Shown: in pieces, positions 34,294-47,000 of the stretch
Numbering within the stretch: position 1 is the first letter of the stretch
How the letters are laid out: each line of letters opens with the position of its first letter
NCBI GenBank assembly: GCA_034687125.1
Contig: JAQGBZ010000008.1
Location: forward strand, 62,001-126,000
Length of the DNA: 64,000 bases
Direction of reading: 5' to 3'
Origin: Neelides folsomi
Lineage: Eukaryota > Arthropoda > Collembola > Neelipleona > Neelidae
Notes under the pieces: generated by a model
What the model saw: the letters and a program-made list of their open reading frames with translations, nothing else
What the model was told of the DNA's origin: nothing
The model's database searches: none
Made by a program: the position numbers and the translations under genes

Positions 34294-36010
34294 TTGGTTA
34301 AGGGAGAAAATGGGAGAGACACCCACAGATTGGGTCGAAGGAGAAGAATTTGAGATCGACGGGGAAGGGTTTGAAGAAAATTACCGACTCGACTACGCCC
34401 TACTTTTCCCTCTTAAACTCGTCCTTTTCCCTGGAAGGACTTTTTCTCCATCTTCCATCTTATTCGACCCGACCATCTCCAATTCCTCATCTACGAATAT
34501 CAATCCTCGTCTTGGCGGTCGCACATCGTCAAGACTAATTCTCTCAAAAGTTCTTGAACTCGACGAATCGACCTCACCCAATCCATCCTTATTAAGATCG
34601 ACCGAGTTGAGAAAAATGGAGGAAAATGCTTTAGCTTTGAAGAGGCGGAATTTGCTCCGACGACGTAGATCAAGCTCTTTGCCTGACATTGATCGGCTGG
34701 GACTTTCAATGCCTTCGGGGCCGTCGGGAGAAATGAATATTATCGGGGAAAGCGGAGAAAACGATGGTAGCTTTTACAAAACAATGGAGGATCGCGGAAG
34801 TTCCTATTCTATGAAGAGCGATGGAGGGCTTCATTCCAAGATAGTGCCAAAAATCAACAGGGCTTCTTCAGAGGTCTTGAGATGTAAAAGAGGGACAGCT
34901 GTTGAGTTGATTCAAACTCCAGGATCTGCTGGGAGCATCGGTGACCTCATGCGAATCATGCGGTTTGGTTCAAATGCGAATTCTCCAACGACATCGGAAC
35001 TTCTGGCTGCCGCCGTGCCACTGGAAACTGTCACAACCCGACCAGTTCGCCCTTTCTCTTCCGCCTCTGACTCGGAGACGTATCAATTAGGAATTGTGCA
35101 GCCAACTGATTACAACTCCGACTACTCTTATGACCACACTCGGAGTCAAAAAGAGAAATTGTCTCTCCATCCACTTCTTTCAATTCCAAGACTCAATGTG
35201 TCCTCAGCAGATGAGTTGGAATTTGCTAAAATCCAAGTCGAGGAAAAGGAAGGGAGAAACACCAGAGTTGAGCAACGATCATCTGCGGCTCTTTTTGCAA
35301 TGGGGGACTCAATTGATTTATCCGATGGTTGTCCTTCTCCCGAGTTGAATAACAGATTGTGGGTTGTGAGTGGGAATGAAATTAAAAAGAGGGATGATTC
35401 ATTCCATTACCCATCTTCACCCATTTTAACCAGCCCCTGTCAACCGCCGAGGGTTTCCCTCACCTCCGTTCGCGGCCCATTAACTCACCAAGTGGCTTCA
35501 ATTGATGAATGTTTTACATCAGACAATTACTCAATGACAACCACACATTCGTTGTCCTCATCGGAAACTTCGCTCAGCACGGCATCCTTCCAAACCCCAA
35601 GTAGTCGGATGCCATCAAGGGAATCCTCACTACTCAGCTTTGTCTCTCCAGCGTCGAGTTGTTGCGGAGTGCCGGTGTCAAAGAAAGGCTTCCAAACACC
35701 CACAAGCCCACCATATATTGGGATAGGGAAGGAAGTGAAGGTCGCGATGGAAGTGAAGAAGAAGGCGGGATGGCGAGGTGCACAGAGCTTCGATGAGAGC
35801 GTGAGGCGGGAGCGGATAAGGAAGAACGGCATTATAGCTGAGAATATGAGTGAGATTAAAGGGAGGTGGAGTAGCAGCATTGTGGAGCATGAGAGCCAGA
35901 TGGTTCCAAATCCCCATCGCCGCCTTGTCCCCACGGTCGAACGGGCCAAGAGGCTCTCGAGATTAATTCAGCAGAGACAGCACAAACAGCTTCAATTCTC
36001 CCTAAATTTG
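34294..36010 (+). CDS. unc-13: Alternative N-terminal exon, probably of a shorter unc-13 isoform (ATG 34310, 567 codons)
   Basis: A long pyrimidine tract ending CAATCAG (AG 34292-34293) gives the exon start. The first in-frame ATG is 34310, after an in-frame TAA at 34205. The donor TTTG|GTGAGT at 36010/36011 ends in phase 0, like exon 14, so both could feed the same downstream C1 exons. The product is Ser/Thr/Pro-rich and disordered, acidic at 10-24, strongly basic at 111-120 (KRRNLLRRRR), and ends in a basic amphipathic helix (VERAKRLSRLIQQRQHKQLQ, from about 543). Fly, worm and mammalian unc-13 genes use alternative N-termini. I recognise no close homologue of this sequence, so the isoform assignment rests on position, phase and strand; a separate gene is the alternative. 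Confidence 0.7.
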
Positions 36011-39000
36011 GTGAGTTTGGGGAAAAGGAGTTTCTCAATGCTTTGCCACTCCTACCTTTTTAAACCCTTAATTTATTGCCTCAATTCATTTCCTTCCTCT
36101 TGAAACATCCTCGGAGCTTTTGGCTCAACTTTGTCCTGATGGTTATGTTTAATGTGCATTCTAATTTAACCTTTAATTTAAATAAAATTAATTTCTGGAT
36201 TTGGATATAAAATAAATTCTTATCTATCTTATAAATTACATGCAGTTAATTTTCAACATTTAAATAAGATAAAACAATTTAATGAAAACTTTGAATGCAC
36301 GCACTATAAAGAGATTTTGAAAATAAAATTATACATAATTGAGAGGATTAAATTCGTGGGGAGGTGGGTAGGTAAGTATTTATTGTAAGTTGGAAGAGTT
36401 AATTCTTCAGGCGTTCTTTAGTGGCTTTCTCCCCCTTTCATCTTCAACTGCTCGTTAAGGGAAGGTGCATTTGTCATGCAGGGAAATATTGTAAATATTT
36501 AATGTGATCAAACTTTCAAGGGAAAATGTTCAGGCTTGGGGGTTGAGGTAATCGAAATTTGTGAGAGTAATCCGCTTATAAATTCAAGAGGAGCTGAAAG
36601 TTAAAACTGTGAGAGTATTTCAATTACATCTGCTCCGTGGACTTTTAAATTTAGTTCCGCTCCTTTTAAAACCTTTTAAGGTTAAACTGGGAATGAAGGG
36701 TTTAAAAGATTATGAATATTCATGGCGGAACTCTTATAAATTTTAATGGACATCACATTTTACCTTTAAAGCACATTAGTGATATGACTAACGAGCATAC
36801 TTCAAGCTTTAGGAACTCTTACCTAACTCCACAATATTATAATATCCATAACCTACACTTATTAAAAATATTTATATTTACAAAGGACCATGTTCAAACC
36901 AATTATAATTAGACCAAATGTAGCATTTTCCCAACAGTATTTGTCAATTAACCCATACAATTCATTAAAGATTTTAAGTTGTGGAATTGAAACTTAACTA
37001 CAATTTCTTTTTAAAGGTCCATTACGAATTTTATCAGGGTGCGAAAGAATGAAGGGGAGGAAAACAGCCTTTTATAGCTCTTGTAATTCAGTTTAATAGA
37101 CACATTTTTCCTCCTCGATTACCCAAACCTTACAGTCGAGCCCTTCGAATTCAAGCGACTTCATTGTCACTTTAAACCTTAACCTCGTAGTATTTATACG
37201 CAAATTGCCATTTAAGATCAAAAGGTTGAGTCTCTCCTTCTATGACTAGCTCGTGTAAGTACGAGTAGTATCAGTATTAAAGCTTGCCTTTATAACCCCA
37301 TCATTCCTTTCTGCCTCACGTCTCTCCACTTTTGGGTTACTAGAGGTGATCTAACTAATTTGCGTAGAAATGGCGATTCTATGTGTAAGTTGATCAAGAT
37401 CTCGAAAGAGATAGTGACATCTCAAACTCAAAATACGAATAAAATTTTGCGATAGCACAATGAATAATTGGCTGATTCTCTTTTGTAGCTTTTGGTTCTT
37501 TTACGGCACATGACTTAACTTTTGTACATACAAATATTTTTGTTGAACTTATTTGGGACAAGAAATGGATTTCCCTTTGGAATTAATTAATTCCAGAAAA
37601 TAGAATTCTTACCGGTTTTTAAAGAGTGTAGGCATTAAAAGGTCTAAAGTAAATAATAATATACCCTAGTGTATAAATTCCGTTACGATCTTTTTATCTT
37701 GTAACGGGATAGGAAAAGACGTGAAGAACTTTTTAATAATTTCAAAGTTTTGTAGGAGGGATAAAAGTTTTTTTAGATCCTATTGTAAAAGTTTTTAAGA
37801 ATTAATGAGAAGCTGCTTTTACAATTTAAAAGCCTCAGGAATATTTAATCCTCGCTTAAAACATGAAACTTTTATAAATAAGGATTATATCGAGGTTGAG
37901 CAAAGTTGAAACTTCCCATATTTCTCTTTTTATTTTACAATCCAAATTATCTTTATTACTTAATCTAGATTTATATTTATAATATTTAAATCATCACATG
38001 AGATGAGAGAAGTTGACATAACCAATATGAATTATTTTAAATAGTATGAAATTAAGTGATGAAAAATTTTATGTATGTATTTTTTATTATTTTTATTTAA
38101 ATTGTATTTAAACGTTTAAATTCGCTGCTGTATTGTTCATCAAAATATTTTAGAACACTATGTTTTATAAATTTAGGGTTGGGCGTGTGGTATGAATGAG
38201 AATTTGTGAGAGGGTTGATGGGAAATGGTGAACTTGGGGCTTTATTGAGAGATTTACTTCTTTAACGCTCATGGCCATGGGACATCTTATGAAATGGGAA
38301 AGAGCAATGAAAAGTGGGAAAATGGTCATAAACTATTCCATTTATTTCTCCATTTGAAATTCAATGGTAAATTCGTGGTTTGCAGACTTTCATTTTTATA
38401 TCACGTATTTTCTTCCACCGTCTTGCGTCCAATACTAAAAAAGAGCATAAATTGAGCAGTTTCAAAATATATGATTATCTCTTTATTTATTGTCTCGTTT
38501 TACTTCCAAAGGCAAATACTTGTAATAAATGTCTTTAACAGAATTATCGCTAATTTACATGCAGTTTTACTTATTCGTATTATTAACTACATACAAATTA
38601 GAATGTAATTCGGAAATTGGAATGAATATTTTATGTGCATGTTAATTACTTACATTTAGTATTTATATTAAAACACAGAGAAGATAAAATATGTTCCATA
38701 TGATAAGAAAATTCCAATTTATTGTGTTGTTAGATTTAATTCTAAAATTTGCACCATTCGTTAATTACTTCTAACATGAACATTTGGCTCTCAATGTTTT
38801 GTTATTTTATTATCATACATAAGTATGATGTATATTGTAGTTTGTACATAAGATATCCCAAAGAAAGAGCATAATAGTACATTGAAGAATGAATAAATTG
38901 TAAAAATGAAGGAGTAGATAAGGTTAACTTATACCTTACGGTGCAAATGAATCTCTTCATAATTGTAAGCCCCTAAATTGCTACTTTAACAATTTCCTAC

Positions 39001-41993
39001 TTAAATACATTAGTTTGACGAGCCCTTTCTCATAATTCATTTCTAAGGATAAAGGAGAGGAAATGAAAGGGAAGTTGAAAGCAGTGGTTATTATTTCCTC
39101 TCCATCTCATTTACCTCGAAGGCAAAGACGACGTCTCAAGTTCTCCACTTTCATCTTCCTCAACAATTCTGGGGGAAAGGAACCCACTCAACTCTTTCCA
39201 AATAATGGGAACTGAAGTGGGAAGCTCAGTTAACAGCAAAGCTGCTACATTTCTTAATTTCCAACCCTATTCGTCCTTCGATTGCTCTTTGATATTGCAA
39301 AAACTCGGTTTTCTCTTGCTCTTGTATTGCATGGCTTTGGGTTCCTGGGGAAGTCCCAAAGCATTATTAGAGACACGGCTGGACATTGTTTCACCCGAGA
39401 GTGAAAGGTTGCTCGAGGCATATCGTCTCTTTTCAACCTAATTATTTCTTCCTTCACCACTTGGCTTATTTTTTCTTTCTCGTCCATGGGAGGATTGGAG
39501 AGCGGAGTGAGGGTAATGGGAAATAAAGCTGGTCGTTGAAGGAAAAGTCGGCCGACCGAGATCGATACGAATGGGAATAAAATGTGAAAGTTCAAGTTCC
39601 GTTCCAAATAACTCTTCACGTTCCTCATTCATCTTATGATGAGGTTAATAAGACTTCCAAGAATAAATTTCAGGAAGGAATTCATATTCAATTTTCCATC
39701 AGAAATGATTTTACCTTTTATGCATTAACGAGCGCATAACTTCATTAAAATCATATTGTCGTCTTTTGAAATTAAGTAAATGGAAAAATATTTCTTAATA
39801 AAATCATATTGGTTTGGGGTCAATAAAATACTGCTACTTTTAGAATCTCGACTAAATAAAAGTATGTATTACATTCAAACTTTCCATATAAAAAGTTTTT
39901 AATTGATATATTTTCTTTTGCAGGTAAGTACAATTTTCATAATTGGGCGATCGGTTGTCTCATTAACTACTTGGATCTTCTTGCCTCAATACTTCACAAG
40001 TAAGCAAATTGCATCTGCACGGACATTTTCATGAAGGTGCATAAAATAAAATTACAATTCTCATCAATCTAAATCATTTTCACCAAAGGCTCACAATGAT
40101 GTCACAAGGAAAATCTAAATACACTTTCCTAATTTTGAATTGTAATAATATTCTTATACGAGTATTTTAATTTTTCGTTCGTCAAAATATATAATTATAG
40201 TTATAAATACATGGGGAATATTATGCGTAGAAAATTATGTACATAATCTGTAATACATACATACTACTGGTTTAATAATACTTTGTTTTCCTTTCGCTCA
40301 ATTCGCATAAACTCCTTAATCTCTCTTTTACTGGCTTGGATTGGATTATATTGGAACTAATAGGCTTATTCGGTATTAAGTCAGTTAAGTATAACGGTAA
40401 ACAAAAGTCAGTGACAATGAGCATATAGTGTTTTAACGGAATCGGTCGAGATTACCTCATAATCATAATGCAGCAATAAAATTTTTACTTAAAATCCCCT
40501 TATGACATGACCTATGTAACTGTATGCATGAGTTGTGCAAATAATTATTTTTAATCCTATTTTCTTATTTGGTAAAGTTTGGAAAATAAATAGTATACCA
40601 ACGTTAGTATACCCATTGTTCTCATATTACATCGTAAAGAAAGCTTTAAAGTTTTAGGATTTTCGGAAATATTAAAATACGCGATGCATAGCTCAGAACT
40701 CTTTTAAGTGACTAAAAAGAGTTAATATTTTTATTGGTTCTTATTTTCAAAATGCCTTTAAATTTGGCGAATTTTTATCACTTAAGTTTCAGAATTTAAT
40801 GGTTATTCAATAATACATTATAATGTAACGTGTTGTCAAATCATTGAAAATTTTCGTATAAAAAGCATTACCTATATTTGGGTACATTTTTAAATACAGA
40901 ATAAAAATATGTATATAGTAACGAGCTAGCCTTCATTATGTATACGAGTATTTATATTATAACATTATATTATAAGCATAGGAAATGTTGATGATGACAC
41001 GTTTCAACTATTGTGGTATTGCAGATTAGATACGTTGGGTGGAGATGAGTTTTCCTAACAAGGACTCCCAAATTGCGGTCCCACGTGCTAGATCCTCTCC
41101 GTAGGGAAATATGGATTTTCATCTACTATACATCTATCTTTATCTTCCTCTCTTCATTTTCTACTTTTGTGGAGAGAAAGGAAATATTTCTTTATTCCGA
41201 ACATCACTTTTCATCCTTCACTCACCTCCTTTTTACCATGTGTGGAAGATTCTGGGTTCTTTTTCATAAACTCTTAACAAACGAGCGTCTCGGTTAAAGT
41301 TCGTGATAATCCACACTTTTACAAAAAAGAATCCTAATCATTTTTTAAACGATCCTCCTGGGAGTTTAAACCTCTATTAATGAAATTTTACAAATCCTTA
41401 ACCCTAAAGCCACTTTAATTACAAATCAAATTAATTTAATTTCAAAATAAATAAGTTGTAAATGGAAGTTAAGTAAATCAATGTTTTCTTTACATAACTC
41501 TTATTCTAACCTTTGCAAACAATGAAGTTGACAAACATCAAAGTCGAGTTTTTATTATTTTTATTATCCATAATACTATCCCAAGTTTTCATTTTCTATA
41601 AATAAAAACTTGACAATTTAATATCATGGTGGCAAATCTGTTGCTTTCGGTCTCTTCTTCTCTACTCTTTCTCCGACAACCATCTTGAGAAAATATCAAA
41701 TGAGGGGCATGGTGTTCATTTGACTTGTGATGGTTGATAGCATGAAAGGAGGAATAAATTTAATATGAGAAACTTGACTTTGATAAATCGAAAATTCTCT
41801 TTCTTTCCTCCTCCGCATCTTTCAAAAGCTGGACCCAATTGATTTCTAAAGTCTCTTCCTTTTGACCTCATACAAACTTCCAAGCGTGTGATAAACTATG
41901 TGCTTTCTTCAAACGATCTTCCATTTTCTTCTGGTGATATTTTAAGGCTATCTGAAGTGCAATGTAATCTTCACTGCATCTCGACCCCGAAAG
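36011..41993 (+). other. Long intron, first part
   Basis: 6 kb downstream of the alternative exon. The only strong feature is a recursive splice site at 39923/39924. Open frames are short and on both strands, with no domain recognised. Confidence 0.7.
39905..39931 (+). other. Recursive splice site (zero-length exon)
   Basis: A pyrimidine-rich run TTTTCTTTTG leads to CAG at 39921-39923, which directly abuts GTAAGTA at 39924-39930. This is the acceptor-donor fusion that defines ratchet points in long fly introns. It lies 3.9 kb into an intron of at least 28 kb. After use as an acceptor it would regenerate a perfect 5' splice site. Function is inferred from sequence. Confidence 0.7.
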
Positions 41994-42321
41994 TACAGTG
42001 AGCGTCAGAAGTAACGGACACCTTGAACCTATTTTTATCTCCGAAACTATTAAACTTAGGATATTCTAACTAAATGGATCTTAAAGACAAATGTCTAGAA
42101 TAGATTTAGCCAAATTATGAAAAAGATCTGATAAATATTAAGGTTAGTTTATTTCCATTCCGCGCGAAAATCCAGATACATGGAAAAAGATAGGGATAAG
42201 CTTCATATTGAAAAATTGTTTGCTAGAATGCGCGAAACTTTCACCATAACCTTTCTCTTATCCTTTCTATCATTTCACTTTTCTTTATCCTTAAAATGAT
42301 TTTCTTTTGAGTTTATTAAAT

Positions 42322-42693
42322 ATGAGATATAATATTAAAGAAATAATTTTCATGTGTGAGCAATACTCTAAAAAACCCAACGTGTGTGAAGTAATAAGAA
42401 ATTGGCCGTTTACAACAGAAGCTCCGTCAAGATCAACGATTGCAAGAATTTGGAGAAAATAGAAAGACACCGGAAGTGTGGAAAACCGAAATTTTCCCGG
42501 TCGTCCCGTTTCTGCTACTTCATTTTCTAACATCCTTCGTGTAAAAAGAGAAACCAATAATTCTGCTGGATACTTCAGTAATTCCAGCAAAGATATCTCA
42601 AGGAAATTAAACATTAGTAAATCTTCAGTGTTGCGAATTTTTAAAAAAATGGATTTTAAGCCATTTAAACCAACTTTTACCAGAAGATTATAA
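42322..42693 (+). pseudogene. Transposase N-terminal remnant (helix-turn-helix)
   Basis: From ATG 42322 the frame gives MRYNIKEIIFMCEQYSKKPN, then GSVENRNFPGRPVSAT and ISRKLNISKSSVLRIFKKM. This is the paired helix-turn-helix DNA-binding region with the GRPR-like linker of Tc1/mariner transposases. One TAG interrupts it at about 42460, and it ends at a TAA before the catalytic domain. Confidence 0.8.
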
Positions 42694-43499
42694 AAAGGTT
42701 TATATTTTTTTATAATTTACCATTTGGGTCTACCTATCTGTATATGGGTTATCTTTGTGAAATGGGACATTGGGATTGGTCATTGGGACATACGTGGTAC
42801 TCGTCTAAAATGCATAGGATTTTCTTATAACACAAAAACGGCAGCCCGTAAGGTCCAAATGTGAATGTGATATGAAAGATATCCAAAAAACGATATATTT
42901 TGGATCCTACCTAGTGCCGTTTTTTAACTACCTAATTGTTTTTAAATTAAAGAATAGGGATGCGCAATATATTTTTTCAGCTGTTTAATATATAAATTTA
43001 CATTTTAGTAAATCTGTAATAAATAATAATATAAAACGAGACTTAATTAATAAAATATAAATTGTTGATTAAAAATATTAATTCCGCGAAATGGTTGAAA
43101 AAACCGCCAAACCGCAGCATTCCCGCCATTCTTAAAATTATTGAATTTTGACTGGTTTTGATCTTCCTAATCTCATCAGTAAGGGGACACCCTTAGACCC
43201 GCATATAAAAAAGAAAAAAAAATAATTTAGCATATTTGTAATAAATGATATTTATTAAGAAATATAGTATGTATAATTACATTGATAGTTGGCCAATTTT
43301 CCCCTACCTATACTAATTAAAGCTTAACAATACTAGAATAATGACTAGAATGAATTATATTAAGATGTTTCTTATTGCTAGCGGGATTTCATCACTGAGT
43401 AATTTGAACAGTTGTAGTTCCTTCTATAATTATCTTGTGTGCTTCACGAGTCCTTGGGATTGTTAAATTAGAACTAAACCTATTTTCGAGATCAAATTC

Positions 43500-43730
43500 A
43501 CTAAAAATTCTAAAGAAATTGACAAAATCCTGGCTAAATGAAAATTTCGGTCCAAACTGGATGGGTTGTGAGGGTCCCATTTTGTGGCCTACTCGTTCCC
43601 CCGACCTCACCCCTTTGGATTTTTTTTCTGGGGATACATTAAAAATAAAGATTATGCCAAATCTCTGTCAACAATACCCGAGTTGAAAAAGGAAATTGTA
43701 GAGACTTCAGAGGATTGTTGAAATCAATGG
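43500..43730 (+). pseudogene. Transposase C-terminal remnant
   Basis: LTKSWLNENFGPNWMG and PTRSPDLTPLDFF correspond to the last catalytic Asp region (RSPDLTPLDFFLWG) of Tc1/mariner enzymes. A one-base change in the T-run after LDFF shifts the frame: the expected FWGYIKNKDYA continues in the next register. The preceding catalytic Asp segments are absent. Confidence 0.8.
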
Positions 43731-44061
43731 AGCTCAAATAACATCAATTCAATTACACCTTTTTATAAATATTTACATTTTTAATTATTAATTTGTTTAC
43801 ATTAAATGTGCAGATATTTATTATAGATGATAAAAGTACCAATAGGAGAAATGCCAAATCCCTATCTTTTCACATGTATTTGGATTTTCGCGCGGAATGG
43901 AAATAAACTAACCTTAATATTTATCCGATCTTTTTTATAATTTGGCTAAATCTATTCTAGACATTTGTCTTTAAGATCCATTTAGTTAGAATATCCTAAG
44001 TTTAATAGTTTCGGAGATAAAAATAGGTTCAAGGTGTCCGTTACTTCTGACGCTCACTGTA

Positions 44062-47000
44062 TTAATCATTTGAACATATCACTTCCCAGTTCTCACAATT
44101 TAACTCCATTATATTTATTAAGTTATAATTCAATATTTTTTTTTAATTCAATATAGGCAATAATTCGATTTGAATAATTAAAATACCTTTTTATCGAAAA
44201 TGTATTTAAAAGAGTTTATCTTATATAATAGGTTTATTAGCTCTCGTTGGTGGATAAAAGAAAATATGCAGGGGTAGAATCTTATTGAACAGAAGACCAC
44301 AATGATCAACTTGTCCCGTATTCTCTCCTACGCTCATCGTAAAGTTCAACAAAGGGGCGGGAATAAAGCTCCATATATGCTTCGTTTATTCTGGGGCGGA
44401 TAAAAGGATCAGTATTTTCATATACCTACAATTTACTCACAATCTCTTTAAGTCGATAAATAGGAGAAGGACCCCGTATGTCTATTAGGGAAACTTGGTC
44501 GTCGTTCCGATTCCGGATTTACGAAATTTCCTCTTTACTTATTTTTACTGGAGGGAAAGTCTATTTTTCTCTGTGATTGGGGAATGTGTAGGAGTTGGAG
44601 AGAGAGTTTAGGGACTCTTTCCCTTTTATCCTCCAGACTTCCACTTCGGGTCGTGAATCTGAAGAAGAGACATCAATGGGATTTTCGCTCCCAAAGTGGA
44701 GCAGGAGAGACTTAGAGGATGTGAAAGGGAAATGTTCCTCACAATTCTCCTTAAGAAGCTCCGAACGTTCCTCTTTTAAGGATACCCCCTTTGTGTTGAG
44801 ATACGGCTTTGATAATCTGTCTTCTTATATCATTACGGAATAGGGTCCTAACATATCTGCCCAGCTGTTTAGGGTCCTATTAGAAGAATATTTGAAAATG
44901 TCCCTCGGGCTCTTTTCTTCAAGGAGGAATTTCTGGAATTTGAGTTATCTGAAGGAGATGAAAGACGGAAGTTGAATGTTAAATCTGAGAGATTATAGTA
45001 TTCCTTTCAATCCACTCGTATTATCGCACCACTATAATTAAAATAATCAAAAGCATTCATTATGATATTATGAATTATAAAGAGATGTTATTATTTTCTC
45101 TTTACGAATGTAAGCCCAGCAATTTTTGAATTTCTCTGTCATCTCTCTAACGATCCTATTAATTTTTCAGGAAGGAGAAATGGCAATGTTAGGAGCTTAA
45201 ACGTGTCTCGTAGGATCCGCTATTATCTGACATAAAAAGAACACTTGTCCAAATAATAATTTTTCCTTGTCACTTGAATAAAGGGAGATATAAAAGGGTT
45301 AGATTGAGCAAAAAATGGATCTGGAGAAAGGATCTTGAAGTGTATTTCTTACCATGACCATCCTCGTTAGCCGTGGGAAAATATGGGGAAAGAAGGGAAA
45401 GTTCTCATCTTTAAACGATCCTCCTTGGTTTTGATGGGAAATAAGACTTGTGTACGGAAATGAATTTGGGTGATGAAGGGGCCTCGATGGTGGCCATCCT
45501 TTTGACCCTGTGTAAACTTATCTGCTTGAGTCATTTGGCTCGAGTTCAACCCGAGAGAAATTTTTTCTTCACAATTCCTGAGGTCGAGGGTTTAGCAGAG
45601 TGGAAAGAAGAAATCCATTCTTCTTCCCTCTACTTACAGCTCAATTCTTCCTGCGTCACTTGTTGAACTAAACTAACTATGAAACCAAATTTTTGTCATT
45701 TATCCTTCCCATTAATAATAAGAAGTTTTCTTTTAAAAATCAACTTTGTCAAACTTTCAAGAATGTAATTTTCAAGATAAGTTTTAGACAACATGGATTT
45801 TAAATAAATACAGATAGAAATGAATGGATCCCGTGTAATGTTGTAAACATAAATACAATTTACCTTTAAATGGGAATACAGACAGTAGTTCTATAAATTA
45901 AATATTTATTATAAGTGAATTGCTAAAATGTACTTTATCAAAGGATTGTATAGATTTTCTTTGTTGTACTATTCATAATTTAAATAGAATTTACGATGGG
46001 AATTCATTCCGCCTCACTGAACCTTCAGTAAACAGAAAGGAAATAATTGTTATATAACTTTGACCATTAAGCTTGATTTTCTGCTAGTGCTATCCAAACT
46101 TCTCTATTGACTTTTGGAGTATCATATCTAAAGAAGGAAAATTACATTTTATCTTTCTAAGAAATGTCAACAAATGTTCAATTATTTACAACAATAGACA
46201 TAAATTGCTTTTAATATTTATTACTATTATTTCAGTCCTCCCTTTCTTGATTGTACAGAGTTTTGAAATTAAAATGTACCATTAATTTAATGTTTAATTT
46301 AACGGCAATTTTTAGTATTAAATTTATAGTCCACAAATGTCTATGAAATTACTGCGTTTGAAAAATGAGCTAATTGAGCAAGAGAAGATAAAGGAAATAT
46401 TAGGGGTTTATAAGGGGAAGTTTCTTGAGTTATTGAGAGACCCATGAGCTGTCTCTTTTAATCTATATAACACCTTTCATTTTTATTATAGAGGCGTATA
46501 GAAGTTTCCTTTATTACATTTCTTATGTAACAATTCAACTTCTTTCGCCGTCGACAATATCTCCTAGAACTCAATACCCTCTATAGAGTTAAACTCCATT
46601 ATTAATCCTTCCACAACTCGAATTCATTTTTCTTATTTATCCAAAAAATTGAAATGCCGCTGATATCTTTTTCTTTTATTACACCAAAATACAATAATAA
46701 CTATCATCTTTGTAGAACCAAAAAATCGAAATACTTCTGATGCCTTCCAAATAACAATGGGCTTCTTTTCTTCTCAAGTGAGAATTTCTTCTGCATGAAA
46801 TGGCTCAATTCGAAGGTGAAATTTAGGTCGGGGCTTTCTTTTATTTCCTTTCTGTAGAAACAAATCCCTTTGAGAATCCGACTCACTGTGTGGACAGTGG
46901 AGAGAGAAATCTCATATAGAGAAAGATGTCGTTGAAACCTCTGAAGGTATTTACTCGAGATAATGAAGATTCCTCAATTCCTTCCAATTTCACAACTCAT

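Larger units (their letters stand above)
41996..44059 (+). mobile_element. Tc1/mariner-superfamily transposon, inactive, with long TIRs
   Basis: 2064 bp flanked by TA (41994-41995 and 44060-44061). Each end is an inverted repeat of about 200 bp beginning CAGTGAGCGTCAGAAGTAAC, and the two copies differ at only a few positions. Inside are the ends of a transposase: a helix-turn-helix part (42322-42693) and a C-terminal part (about 43500-43730) with WLNENFGPNW and WPTRSPDLTPLDFF. The catalytic middle is missing, replaced by about 0.7 kb of unrelated DNA. The element cannot make active transposase. Confidence 0.88.

Noticed and set aside
36361-36380. Second AG|GTAAGTA fusion at 36371/36372
   Set aside because: The sequence before it is G-rich with no pyrimidine tract, so it does not look like an acceptor.
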